From Bacteroidota bacterium (lineage in GTDB: Bacteria > Bacteroidota > Bacteroidia > Flavobacteriales_D > Sanyastnellaceae): 64,000 nucleotides of DNA. The stretch's first letter is position 1. The number at the start of each line of letters is the position of its first letter. Shown one piece after another: positions 1-7,975 of the stretch. A model generated the notes under the pieces. That model worked only from the letters and a program-made list of their open reading frames with translations, did no database searches and was not told where the DNA came from. The stretch covers positions 146,337 through 210,336 of the forward strand of contig NVXE01000006.1 of the NCBI GenBank assembly GCA_002746975.1, given 5' to 3'. Made by a program: the position numbers and the translations under genes.

Positions 1-1
1 T

Positions 2-178
2 CACCCTGATACTATAGCACAAAGGCGCAAAGATGAACAGGAACTCGCCTTAAAAATGAAGCAAAACGAAAGTCATAAAGATGACGCAACGGATATTCAT
101 TCTCATTTAGGAGCAGAAAACATTACCTACCATTGGATTCCGACTACTCCTAAAAAAAACAAACTAAAAGATGACTAG
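2..178 (+). CDS. 3' end of an unidentified protein (partial)
   Basis: An open frame enters from the left edge and stops at TAG 176-178, giving 58 residues that end in a charged, lysine-rich tail (PKKNKLKDD). It contains a stretch rich in K, E, Q and D and no recognisable domain. The stop lies one base before the end of dnaN on the other strand, so the two genes converge almost without spacing. The hydrophilic tail could be the cytoplasmic end of a membrane protein, but nothing in the visible part shows this. I cannot name a family. Confidence 0.5.
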   Translation, partial: HPDTIAQRRKDEQELALKMKQNESHKDDATDIHSHLGAENITYHWIPTTPKKNKLKDD

Positions 179-179
179 C

Positions 180-1298
180 CTAGCAGTTAAGCATAACAGG
201 CATTACTAGCATAAGTAGATCCTCTCCTTCTTCTTCAGGCTCAGATGGTCTAATTATCCCCGCTCTATTAGGTGCACTTAGCTCTAGAGTTACTTCTGGA
301 GCACCTAAGTTATTCAACATATCTGCTAAGAATCTGCTATTAAATCCTATTTCTATGTCTTCGCCTTGATAGCTGCATGTTAAACGTTCTGTCGCTTCGT
401 TTGCAAAATCCAAGTCTTCTGCATTTACTGTTAGCTCACTTCCAGCAATTCTCAAACGTACTTGATGAGTAGTTTTATTGGCGAAAATTGCTACACGGCG
501 TATTGCTTGAAGAAAGTCCATCCTATTGATGGTCATTCTATTTGGATTCTCTTTAGGAATAACCGCATCGTAGTTAGGATATTTGCCTTCAATCAATCGA
601 CAAGCAATAGTTACATCATCAAACGTAAAGACAGCATTTGACTCGTTAAAACTCATCTCAACAGTTTCTGCAGAAGTTGCAGTGCCTTTGAGAAGATTTA
701 ATGGCTTCTTAGGGACAATAAATTGAGATGACTCTTTTGCTTTCGCATCAGTTCTAGCATATCTAACTAAACGATGTGCATCAGTCGCAACGAAGCGAAG
801 GCTATCCTCATATAATTCGAAGAAAATCCCTGACATAACAGGTCTAAGGTCATCCGAACCTGCCGCAAAAAGTGTTCTATTAATTGCTGTCACAAGAGTG
901 TCCGCACTGATTTTTACGCTTGAACCTCCTTCGAGAGCTGGAGTTTTTGGAAACTCCTCTCCATTTGCTCCCGTCAGCTTATACTTTCCTGCATCGCTAA
1001 CCAACTCAATTGCGTAAGTTTCTGGATCAGCTTTAAAGGTGAGTGGAATATCTGGAAAGGCTTTCAATATATCCAATAACATCTTTGCCGGAATAGCGAT
1101 TGAAGCAGTATCTTCAGTACGTACTTCGAGCTTAACTGTCATTGTTGTCTCGAGATCACTTGCAGAAATCAGCGCCTCACCGGGAGCTAAATCGAACAGA
1201 AAATGATCTAAAATAGGCAACGTATTGTTGTTGCTTAGTACTCCGCTCAACATTTGGAGATGGCGAAGGAGATGGTTGCTTGAAACTATAAAATGCAT
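180..1298 (-). CDS. dnaN: DNA polymerase III subunit beta (sliding clamp)
   Basis: Processivity clamp: a dimeric ring that holds the replicative polymerase on DNA. The protein is 372 residues, the normal length, with the three repeated clamp folds. Recognisable pieces are the N-terminal MHFIVSSNHLLRHLQ, the central SGIFFE and ATDAHRLVRY segments, and the C-terminal LLMLVMPVML that matches the usual end of the third domain. An upstream ATG at 1313 is in frame, but the family N-terminus aligns with the ATG at 1298, so I use that. The gene follows dapD by 86 bp on the same strand. No dnaA gene is present in the window, so this need not mark the replication origin. Confidence 0.96.
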   Translation of the reverse strand: MHFIVSSNHLLRHLQMLSGVLSNNNTLPILDHFLFDLAPGEALISASDLETTMTVKLEVRTEDTASIAIPAKMLLDILKAFPDIPLTFKADPETYAIELVSDAGKYKLTGANGEEFPKTPALEGGSSVKISADTLVTAINRTLFAAGSDDLRPVMSGIFFELYEDSLRFVATDAHRLVRYARTDAKAKESSQFIVPKKPLNLLKGTATSAETVEMSFNESNAVFTFDDVTIACRLIEGKYPNYDAVIPKENPNRMTINRMDFLQAIRRVAIFANKTTHQVRLRIAGSELTVNAEDLDFANEATERLTCSYQGEDIEIGFNSRFLADMLNNLGAPEVTLELSAPNRAGIIRPSEPEEEGEDLLMLVMPVMLNC

Positions 1299-1384
1299 TG
1301 TGTAAAGATGCAAGATTCAGGCTTGTTTACCGCCTAAATATTCATTGATTTTTCCACACTTTACTCACTTTTTAGCACTGAATG

Positions 1385-2221
1385 CTAAACAGCTACATCA
1401 TGCTCCCTTAAAGCACTGTTTAGTGAAGTCTTTCTGTCTGTACTTTCACTCCTCATTCCTATAATTAGGGCACATGGAATATTGAAAGTTCCAGCGGGAA
1501 AAGATTTGGGCCTAACACCTGGAATAACAACGGATCTAGGAGGAATTACTCCTCTCAATTCTACTGGTTCAGAGCCTGTTACATCTAAAATCAAAGTGCT
1601 TGCCGTGAGAACAACCCCAGCTCCTAATACTGCCTCAGTACCTACTCTCACTCCCTCAACCACTATGCAACGCGATCCTATAAATGCTCCATCCTCAATA
1701 ATAACTGGTGCAGCTTGTAATGGTTCTAGGACTCCTCCTATCCCCACTCCCCCACTAATATGTACATCTTTCCCTATTTGTGCACAAGAACCTACAGTAG
1801 CCCAAGTATCTATCATAGTACCTGAATCAACATAAGCTCCAAGATTAACATAGCTAGGCATAAGTATCACGTCTTTTGCAATATATGCACCATATCTAGC
1901 GACCGCATGAGGTACAACTCTAACTCCAGCTTCAGCATATCCCTTTTTCAAAGGCATTTTATCGTGAAATTCAAATGGTCCCACTTCGATAGTCTTCATC
2001 TCCTGAATTGGGAAATTCAGTACTACGGCCTTTTTTACCCAATCATTCACGTCCCATCCTCCATGTTGATTAGGAGATGCGCACCTTAGAATACCCTTAT
2101 CTAGCCTAGACATTACTTCTGATATCGCTTCTCTAGAACTTGATTTTTCAAGTAGAGATCGATTATTCCAAGTATTTTCAATGGTTTCTTGAAGTTGTGC
2201 GTGAATTTTTGAGTTATTCAT
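1385..2221 (-). CDS. dapD: 2,3,4,5-tetrahydropyridine-2,6-dicarboxylate N-succinyltransferase
   Basis: Catalyses succinyl-CoA-dependent acylation of tetrahydrodipicolinate in the succinylase branch of lysine and diaminopimelate synthesis, which supplies peptidoglycan. The 278-residue protein has an N-terminal helical domain followed by a left-handed beta-helix of hexapeptide repeats (for example SYVNLGAYVDSGTMIDTWAT, then VIIEDGAFIGSRCIVVEGV). Length and order match the trimeric DapD family. It is divergent from ruvX, with a good promoter candidate between the two starts. Because DapD acts on the succinylated route, the cell should also have DapE elsewhere; none is in this window. Confidence 0.95.
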   Translation of the reverse strand: MNNSKIHAQLQETIENTWNNRSLLEKSSSREAISEVMSRLDKGILRCASPNQHGGWDVNDWVKKAVVLNFPIQEMKTIEVGPFEFHDKMPLKKGYAEAGVRVVPHAVARYGAYIAKDVILMPSYVNLGAYVDSGTMIDTWATVGSCAQIGKDVHISGGVGIGGVLEPLQAAPVIIEDGAFIGSRCIVVEGVRVGTEAVLGAGVVLTASTLILDVTGSEPVELRGVIPPRSVVIPGVRPKSFPAGTFNIPCALIIGMRSESTDRKTSLNSALREHDVAV

Positions 2222-2240
2222 TTATTTTGTTTTGATGTAA

Positions 2241-2273
2241 CAAAGGTATGTATGCACTTGTATATTGCGTCAA
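2241..2273 (-). promoter_or_regulatory. Bacteroidota-type promoter for dapD
   Basis: On the minus strand there is TTG (2273-2271), a 22-base spacer, then TACCTTTG (2248-2241), matching the TTG / TAnnTTTG pattern of the Bacteroidota housekeeping sigma factor, with a spacer slightly on the long side. Transcription would begin only about 10-20 bases before the dapD ATG at 2221. The -33 element overlaps the first base of the ruvX start codon on the opposite strand. Confidence 0.5.
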
Positions 2274-2686
2274 TGGCAAGGTATATAGCATTCGACTGGG
2301 GAGAACGTAGGACAGGCATAGCTGTAACGGACAATAATGCAATCATAGCTACCCCCTTAGAGACTGTTGACACAGACGAATTAAAAAAAAGGGTGCATTC
2401 GCTAATTAAGGAGGAAGCATGTGCTGGTTTAGTGATAGGTGTACCAGGCTTGATTATCGGTTCTACTACGAATAGTACTGACGGAATAAATGAGTTCGTA
2501 CGTTTTTTAGAAAATACCTTTCCCGATATAGCTATTTACAAAGTAGATGAGGGAAGTACGAGTACTGAAGCTATGTCAGCTCTAATCTCAGGAGGTATGA
2601 AGAAGAAAAAACGAAGTAAAAAAGGAGCTTTGGATAAGGTAGCCGCGGCTATTATTCTACAACGTTTCTTAGAGTCTAATTACTGA
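2273..2686 (+). CDS. ruvX: RuvX/YqgF family Holliday-junction resolvase-like protein
   Basis: RNase H-fold protein of the YqgF/RuvX family, implicated in 16S rRNA 5' end maturation and in Holliday junction resolution. The 137 residues begin MARYIAFDWGERRTGIAVTD, the diagnostic N-terminus, with the first catalytic Asp in AFDWG. GVPG and the KVDEGSTS region follow, then a basic KKKKRSKKG stretch and KVAAAIILQRFL at the end. An ATG 21 bases upstream (2252) is in frame, but the family N-terminus and the overlapping dapD promoter favour 2273. It converges with the HAD gene, with 16 bp between the stops. Confidence 0.92.
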   Translation: MARYIAFDWGERRTGIAVTDNNAIIATPLETVDTDELKKRVHSLIKEEACAGLVIGVPGLIIGSTTNSTDGINEFVRFLENTFPDIAIYKVDEGSTSTEAMSALISGGMKKKKRSKKGALDKVAAAIILQRFLESNY

Positions 2687-2702
2687 ATATTCCCTAATAA
2701 CA

Positions 2703-3131
2703 TTAACTCTCAAAGACTTCAACCGTCTTCGTTTCTCTAACCATGTCGGTAAACTTGCCCTCGAATCTAGTAGCTCGAACTATGTGATTGTCTATCCAAT
2801 GATAATTCCCGCCTCGAGGCTTACCCATAAGGAGTGAGTGGTATAGAATCGAATGCTTTTTAAGCCACTGCTCAGTAACATCGCGATGTTCTTCCGTTCT
2901 AGAAGTGAAAAACGTCAATATGTGCCCCTCGTCATACCAACGTTGCATGGTTTCTAAAGCGTCCGGGAATGGCTCGCATGTCGCCATCCTTTCAGGCTCC
3001 TCGTTAGGAACATCTTCCGTAATAGTTCCGTCAATATCTATCAAGTAATTCTTAATCCCGTCATTTAATTGAGGCGAAATTGTAGCTCCTGAAGAATCAG
3101 TTGTAGCTTGAAGTTGTGATGGAATTTTCAT
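2703..3131 (-). CDS. HAD-superfamily phosphatase-like protein
   Basis: Small HAD hydrolase of 142 residues. Motif I is LIDIDGTIT with the nucleophile and acid Asp pair (DxDGT, near residues 32-34). Motif II is FTSRTEEH, and a Lys in MGKPRGGNYHWIDNH serves as the motif III/IV region. There is no cap domain, so the substrate is probably a phosphoprotein or a small, easily reached phosphate ester; I cannot tell which. Similar short HAD proteins in Bacteroidota are sometimes labelled phosphoheptose isomerase by propagation, but nothing here supports a sugar isomerase. It lies 54 bp upstream of the end of bshC's neighbourhood, on the same strand. Confidence 0.75.
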   Translation of the reverse strand: MKIPSQLQATTDSSGATISPQLNDGIKNYLIDIDGTITEDVPNEEPERMATCEPFPDALETMQRWYDEGHILTFFTSRTEEHRDVTEQWLKKHSILYHSLLMGKPRGGNYHWIDNHIVRATRFEGKFTDMVRETKTVEVFES

Positions 3132-3185
3132 AAACCAAAATTACCTCGATGATGCGACACCCCCAATTTATAAAAGACGTTTTTA

Positions 3186-4766
3186 TTATGAGTTTTCCTC
3201 AACTATGTGCATAACTGAAACTCCTTGTTTTATTTGAGACGTTTTCGAGTTAAGGAGCAGGTTTCTTAGCACTTTAAAACCTCCTAAAGATTTTGATAAC
3301 ACGTGAAAATTTGCATATCTATCTTGAGGAACCCTATTTGAAGAAACACGCGAAGCTGCTTTAGAAATCTTATTTATTTCATCTTGATTTAGTCTCTTTA
3401 TCGCTTTTCGTATTTTTTTTCTCAGCCCAGACCAAACCTTTTCCATTCCCGCAGAGCTAGCTAAAGCCGCCGATTTTAATGTGGGGTCGATTGAAGACGC
3501 TGAGGAAGTCATTTGGTATTTTAACTCCTCTAATGTCGTGGAAATTTTATCGAAGTCATTCGGAGGTGATGGGAGATTCGAATCTACCCAGCTATTTACC
3601 CATTCATCCTCGTTCCACCAACCACTTTTCAAAGACCATCCAACCTCATTTGCGACAGATTGCAAGTGCGAATCCATAACCAATACGTGATCCCTTAAAT
3701 GAAGAGTGGGCATTTTCAAGCCCTTTTCAGAAAATGCTATAGATAATTGCTTCCAATAACTCAACTCTCCAGGTCCTAGTACTACCTTTAAATTAGGGAG
3801 CAACAACTCTTGGTATAACGGCCTTAAAAGGACTCCCGGGCTAAGATTTTCAGCATTTCGCTCACACCAAACTTCCCAGTCTTCACCTCCTTCATTTAGC
3901 ACTCTTTCACCCGCCTTAAATTCACCTCCAACTTCTTTGACAATTCCTATTCTGCCTTCTCCACGAGGCATATAAAATAAATTCACATCTCTTACATGAG
4001 CTGCAGCATTGTACCCCGAGTCGACAAGTTCTTCAGACCTTTTTAAAACAGCCTTAGAAACCCCGCTCTCAGTAAATTCCTCTGCGAATAGAGATGTAGC
4101 TATTACTTTTAGTTTGGGATTATCCGCATCTAATACTATTAAATCCGTATCTCCATACCATAAATGCATCCACCTTCGGAATAGCTGGGCATAGGACTCG
4201 TTATTTTCAATTGATATGGATAAAGCTGACATCATCTCCTCTCCTTTGACATCTTTCATCCAGGCCTCTAAAACTTCCCTTACTCCTTCTAGAGATAATC
4301 TTCCCACAGGTAATCTATCCTTATCTAATGGACTAGACCAAACAAACTTCTCCGCCTCCCCATTAACCCAGCTCACCTCTTTAAAGTCATGATCTTCAGA
4401 TGCTAACCAAAATACCGGAACCGCACCATTTTCTCTAGCTTGCCTAATAGTAGTTATCGTTTTATAGTGCAAAAATGCGGGACCACCAGCGATTTGAAGT
4501 TGATGTCCAGTAGTAATCGTCCTAGAACCTTCCGCTTGCAACTTTTTGAGCCCAAAAGGGATAGGCAGACCTAACTCTTGATACTCCTCTATTATAACTT
4601 CACACAAAGTTGGTTTAATATTAGATTCCCATTTGGCATAATTATTATCTGTTTTCATCTCAGACTTACTACTATCCAAATTATCTAAATGTCCTAGTAC
4701 TAAAGGACTAAGTCCAGGATATTCTCTGGCCTCAAATGTTCTTAAACTCCAAGTATTATCTTGCAC
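3186..4766 (-). CDS. bshC: Bacillithiol biosynthesis cysteine-adding enzyme
   Basis: Last step of bacillithiol synthesis: adds cysteine to glucosaminyl-malate. The 526-residue length is typical. Family landmarks are TGHQLQIAGGPAFLHYKT, then PVFWLASEDHDFKEVSW with the conserved EDHDF motif, then PGVLLRPLYQELLLPNLKVVLGPGELSYW, and a C-terminal coiled-coil segment. The N-terminus shows no signal, so it is cytoplasmic. bshA and bshB are not in this window, which is common because the three genes are often unlinked. It starts 9 bp after the preceding T9SS cargo gene ends in the leftward run, so it may be cotranscribed with it. Confidence 0.93.
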   Translation of the reverse strand: MQDNTWSLRTFEAREYPGLSPLVLGHLDNLDSSKSEMKTDNNYAKWESNIKPTLCEVIIEEYQELGLPIPFGLKKLQAEGSRTITTGHQLQIAGGPAFLHYKTITTIRQARENGAVPVFWLASEDHDFKEVSWVNGEAEKFVWSSPLDKDRLPVGRLSLEGVREVLEAWMKDVKGEEMMSALSISIENNESYAQLFRRWMHLWYGDTDLIVLDADNPKLKVIATSLFAEEFTESGVSKAVLKRSEELVDSGYNAAAHVRDVNLFYMPRGEGRIGIVKEVGGEFKAGERVLNEGGEDWEVWCERNAENLSPGVLLRPLYQELLLPNLKVVLGPGELSYWKQLSIAFSEKGLKMPTLHLRDHVLVMDSHLQSVANEVGWSLKSGWWNEDEWVNSWVDSNLPSPPNDFDKISTTLEELKYQMTSSASSIDPTLKSAALASSAGMEKVWSGLRKKIRKAIKRLNQDEINKISKAASRVSSNRVPQDRYANFHVLSKSLGGFKVLRNLLLNSKTSQIKQGVSVMHIVEENS

Positions 4767-4775
4767 TTATAGCAA

Positions 4776-5849
4776 TTACTGTAGCAACGTAACTGGCCCC
4801 GATAATTCATCAATTGAACCATCTTCTATTACGACCTTTAAAGTCCAAAGATAGAGTCCAGGTCTTGCTTCTCCACCAAGCATCGAATTACCTGACCATT
4901 TCGGCTGCTCTTCTGAACTCTCCCAAATCATTGCACCTCTCCTATCGTAAATTCTTAACATCGCACCTCGATTAGGTCTAAGCGAGGGCATGAATACATC
5001 ATTAACCCCATCATTGTTTGGAGAAAAAGCTGTAGGAACGAAGGTGCTAGTTTCTAAATTAAATAAATCCGAGGTATCTCCTCTATAAGGAATATCATTT
5101 TCTTGAAGTTCCGATGTTAAATCTCTTATCGCAAAATCATCAACGAAATAATATGCCTTAGATCTTCCAGGACCCTCAAAAGTTTGAATCTGCTTATCTA
5201 TATCTGCTCCAAACATTCCGAAAGTGAAATATTTAAACTGTTTATCTGCAGTAAATGCAAACTTTATTACTTTCCAGCCCTGATAGTATTGAATATGATT
5301 CATACTAAATTGAGGTTGTGTCGAAATTGGATCGCGCTCTGTTTGGACTAATTCTTCAGTGGAGAAAGTAACACCCAAATCACTTACTCCTAAGCCCGCA
5401 GAGCTATGCTCATAAACATCTCCATTAGCAACTGCAAATGAAAACTCATACCTCTTACCGACTACAAGAGCTTCCGAGAACTCTCCCATAAGATATTCTC
5501 TCATATTAGTGCCTGACCTTCTGCTTACTTCAAGGCCTGCAATAGCATAGCCATTGTAAGGCTGAATATAAGCAAGTGGGGTTTCAGGAAGGTCACCTCC
5601 ATTGTATCCAAAAGTGTGGTAATAATCTGGATTAGCTATTGTGCTTCCGGCATTAGTCCAACTGTTTATCAACTCCCACTGACCTGATTCATTTGGGACA
5701 GTCTCACTAAATTCAAACCCCCCGTTTAAAACATAAACTTGAGAATACACTTTAGGAACAAATAACGTAATGAGCAAAATACTCAAAAAAAATGTCGTCG
5801 TTATTTTAAAACGCTTTAAAGGGCTTATATGAGTTCTCGTCGAAGACAT
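4776..5849 (-). CDS. Secreted protein with T9SS type B C-terminal domain
   Basis: A 357-residue exported protein. The N-terminus has a basic segment and a hydrophobic core (TTFFLSILLITLFVPKVYS), a signal peptide. The body is a predicted beta-sandwich, possibly carbohydrate- or ligand-binding (VLNGGFEFSETVPNESGQW, then GKRYEFSFAVANG). The last ~85 residues are a gliding-motility-associated type B sorting domain: PTAFSPNNDGVNDVF, then LRIYDRRGAMIWES, then GLYLWTLKV. It should therefore cross the outer membrane through the type IX system. The ligand is unknown. It follows the outer-membrane-protein gene by 43 bp on the same strand. Confidence 0.85.
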   Translation of the reverse strand: MSSTRTHISPLKRFKITTTFFLSILLITLFVPKVYSQVYVLNGGFEFSETVPNESGQWELINSWTNAGSTIANPDYYHTFGYNGGDLPETPLAYIQPYNGYAIAGLEVSRRSGTNMREYLMGEFSEALVVGKRYEFSFAVANGDVYEHSSAGLGVSDLGVTFSTEELVQTERDPISTQPQFSMNHIQYYQGWKVIKFAFTADKQFKYFTFGMFGADIDKQIQTFEGPGRSKAYYFVDDFAIRDLTSELQENDIPYRGDTSDLFNLETSTFVPTAFSPNNDGVNDVFMPSLRPNRGAMLRIYDRRGAMIWESSEEQPKWSGNSMLGGEARPGLYLWTLKVVIEDGSIDELSGPVTLLQ

Positions 5850-5892
5850 TACCTTGCAATATAATCATTTCGACGATATAATCAAAATGTTT

Positions 5893-6762
5893 TTACCAGA
5901 TATATCCTAGACTTACCGCTGAGCTCGTCACGTTGGGAGACCAACAAATTTCGGCTTTAATAAACCATGAAAAATTCCAAGGGGACCAACTTGTGTATGC
6001 TCTAAATTGAAATGAATTTGTCTCATCTTTCACCAAATCAAAAGTCGAATCCCAAAGCACGTTATCCCATGCGTTTGGATTGTCAGGAGCTCTATATAAA
6101 AATGCACGCTCTGACTTCAAAGGAAACCATTCTATCTGACCTCCCCAAACCCACCCTCTCGCTCCTCTCATAACTCCATGCCATTCAGAACCTAGAGATA
6201 ATTTAAACAAAGGTCTATTGTGGATTGGAGCTGAGAGAGTATCAAGTTCATTTTGTAATGGATCTAGGACTGTAATAATTTGTATCAACTCACCATCCGT
6301 CCAATTAAACCCGATAGCATTTAAATCAACTTCATTCTCATAGAATTTTTTTCCTATACCCAAACTTACTCCACCAGTATAATATAGCTGAAATGATTCT
6401 TTATACGGATGACAAACACCAAACCCCACTTCACCGAAGTTCGAATTATCCTTAACTCTATAAAAATCATTCCCTTCAACTTGTTTGGCGCCTATTTCTG
6501 CACCTACCCTGGAGTAAGCCATAAAATCTGCATCATCCATCCAATTCCAAAAAGGCGTTTTTTTAATTTCAGCACTCACCGTATCTATTACTACACTAGC
6601 AGTAATACGGAGTATTTGACCATTCACCAATACTGTATCTCTATGAGATTCAGATGCGTATGAATTTGGAACTACAACTAATATTTGCACAAAGGACAAA
6701 CATATTAAAACACAAAAGTGCAAAGACAGGCCCCCTTTATTTTTGAAGGCCCTAGAACTCAT
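5893..6762 (-). CDS. Putative outer-membrane/periplasmic protein, unknown function
   Basis: A 289-residue protein with an N-terminal hydrophobic signal (LHFCVLICLSFVQILVVVPNSYA). After it comes alternating, aromatic-rich sequence (FGVCHPYKESFQLYYTGGVS; SWSPWNFSWFIKAEICWSPN) that ends in SLGYIW. This pattern suggests a small beta-barrel or a lipid-facing protein, although I recognise no family. Its start overlaps the stop of the anti-sigma-like gene by 4 bp (ATGA type), so the two are translationally coupled. By position it could be a target or partner of the ECF sigma/anti-sigma pair. Confidence 0.65.
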   Translation of the reverse strand: MSSRAFKNKGGLSLHFCVLICLSFVQILVVVPNSYASESHRDTVLVNGQILRITASVVIDTVSAEIKKTPFWNWMDDADFMAYSRVGAEIGAKQVEGNDFYRVKDNSNFGEVGFGVCHPYKESFQLYYTGGVSLGIGKKFYENEVDLNAIGFNWTDGELIQIITVLDPLQNELDTLSAPIHNRPLFKLSLGSEWHGVMRGARGWVWGGQIEWFPLKSERAFLYRAPDNPNAWDNVLWDSTFDLVKDETNSFQFRAYTSWSPWNFSWFIKAEICWSPNVTSSAVSLGYIW

Positions 6763-7403
6763 TCGTCCACTTCAAGTGAAGCCGGCAGAATCCATTCAAC
6801 TGGCCCCTTCTTCTCTTCTTCTTTAACCTCCTCCTTAACTTCGTCTTGAGCTCCGTCTTGAACAGTGTATTCTTTTTCTAGGATAACAGGTGAGGTTTGA
6901 TCATTATCACCTTTAACCACAATTACCTCAACCGCTTCCGCTTCTTCAATAACCTCTAAATTTTTATCTAAAACTTCAAAACCAGGATCTTCAACTAAAC
7001 CTTCAACTAGCTCATCTGTATTTGATTCTGGAATCACATCTGTAGTAGACACTTTAGCAACTTCTTCGACAGGAATAATAACCACTGGAGCTTCAATCTC
7101 ATCTATGATGATTTCTGGTGTAGCCCTCACAACTTCCTCAATAGTCACCTCATTCGTTAAATCATTCGTGACCACATCATCACTCAACGGAGCTAGATAC
7201 CAAGCAAACCCCACTATTACAATCGATGCACCTAGTACTGCCTTAGAAGTATACGAAACCGATTTTACACCTAAAGACTTTGATGCTGATAATGCGTCTA
7301 ATTGATTAAATACAGAATCTTTGACTCCAGAAGGGGGAGTTGCTTCATGTCCTTCGTAAAGACCCTGAATGTAGCTTGTGAATGTATCGTGCTCTGGTTT
7401 CAT
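6759..7403 (-). CDS. Membrane protein with anti-sigma-like layout, acidic periplasmic region
   Basis: A 214-residue protein with a ~50-residue cytoplasmic head (MKPEHDTFTSYIQGLYEGHE, then VFNQLDAL), one membrane span near residues 54-72 (AVLGASIVIVGFAWYLAPL), and a long outer region very rich in Glu, Asp and Val ending in VEWILPASLEVDE. The gene starts within the last 4 bp of the ECF sigma gene. Position and topology fit an anti-sigma factor that binds the sigma factor through its short head. I see no clear zinc-binding HxxxCxxC motif, so it is not a classical ZAS anti-sigma factor. The acidic region resembles a flexible low-complexity linker. Confidence 0.65.
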   Translation of the reverse strand: MKPEHDTFTSYIQGLYEGHEATPPSGVKDSVFNQLDALSASKSLGVKSVSYTSKAVLGASIVIVGFAWYLAPLSDDVVTNDLTNEVTIEEVVRATPEIIIDEIEAPVVIIPVEEVAKVSTTDVIPESNTDELVEGLVEDPGFEVLDKNLEVIEEAEAVEVIVVKGDNDQTSPVILEKEYTVQDGAQDEVKEEVKEEEKKGPVEWILPASLEVDE

Positions 7404-7963
7404 TTTCTAGGTTTTGCTACTTGCTCCATTTTACACAGAACGCTTTGAAGATATTTCTTCGCACGACTGAGCTGGCTTTTAGAAGTACTTACTTCAATTT
7501 CAAGCATTTTTGATATTTCCTTGTGTTTATATCCGTCTATGACATAAAGTTTAAATACTAGACCATACCCCTCAGGCATTTGAGAAATTGCTTTCTCAAG
7601 TTCTTCGAGAGTAAAATCACATTCTTTAGACGCTTCTATGTCTGCAGGGGTTGCAAGGACATCTTCAATATCAGCTTGATTAGCATGTTTTTTATTCCTC
7701 CTATACAAGGTAATAGCAGTATTTACTACTATTCGACGCATCCACCCTTCAAAAGAATTATTTTGAGAAAAGCTGTTTAAATTGCTAAAAATCTTTACCC
7801 AAGCAGTCTGAACTACGTCTTCTGCGTCAATTTTCGTATTAGTGTATCGCAAAGCCACGGAAAAAAGAAGCCCTGAAAACCTTCCATATAAATCGAATTG
7901 TGCTCGTCGGTTCCCCTCCTTACTTTTTTCTATTAAGTCTAATATTTCTGGCTCTACACTCAT
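7400..7963 (-). CDS. ECF-type RNA polymerase sigma factor
   Basis: Sigma-70 family group 4 factor of 187 residues. Region 2 contains FDLYGRFSGLLFSVALRY, then DAEDVVQTAWVKIFSNL and a WMRRIVVNTAITLYRR segment used for -10 recognition. Region 4 has MPEGYGLVFKLYVIDGYKHK followed by the helix-turn-helix EISKMLEIEVSTSKSQLSRA. It lies 12 bp after an ACMSD-type gene and overlaps the following anti-sigma-like gene by 4 bp, a usual sigma/anti-sigma pairing. The controlled genes are unknown; the downstream outer-membrane and T9SS cargo genes are the nearest candidates. Confidence 0.93.
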   Translation of the reverse strand: MSVEPEILDLIEKSKEGNRRAQFDLYGRFSGLLFSVALRYTNTKIDAEDVVQTAWVKIFSNLNSFSQNNSFEGWMRRIVVNTAITLYRRNKKHANQADIEDVLATPADIEASKECDFTLEELEKAISQMPEGYGLVFKLYVIDGYKHKEISKMLEIEVSTSKSQLSRAKKYLQSVLCKMEQVAKPRK

Positions 7964-7975
7964 TAGAAATTCACT

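Noticed and set aside
180..1298. Replication origin next to dnaN.
   Set aside because: No dnaA gene, no cluster of DnaA-box-like sites and no AT-rich intergenic region is seen around dnaN.
1482..1835. A 117-codon plus-strand frame with repeated Pro and Thr.
   Set aside because: It lies opposite dapD and follows from its hexapeptide-repeat codons; dapD is complete and conserved.
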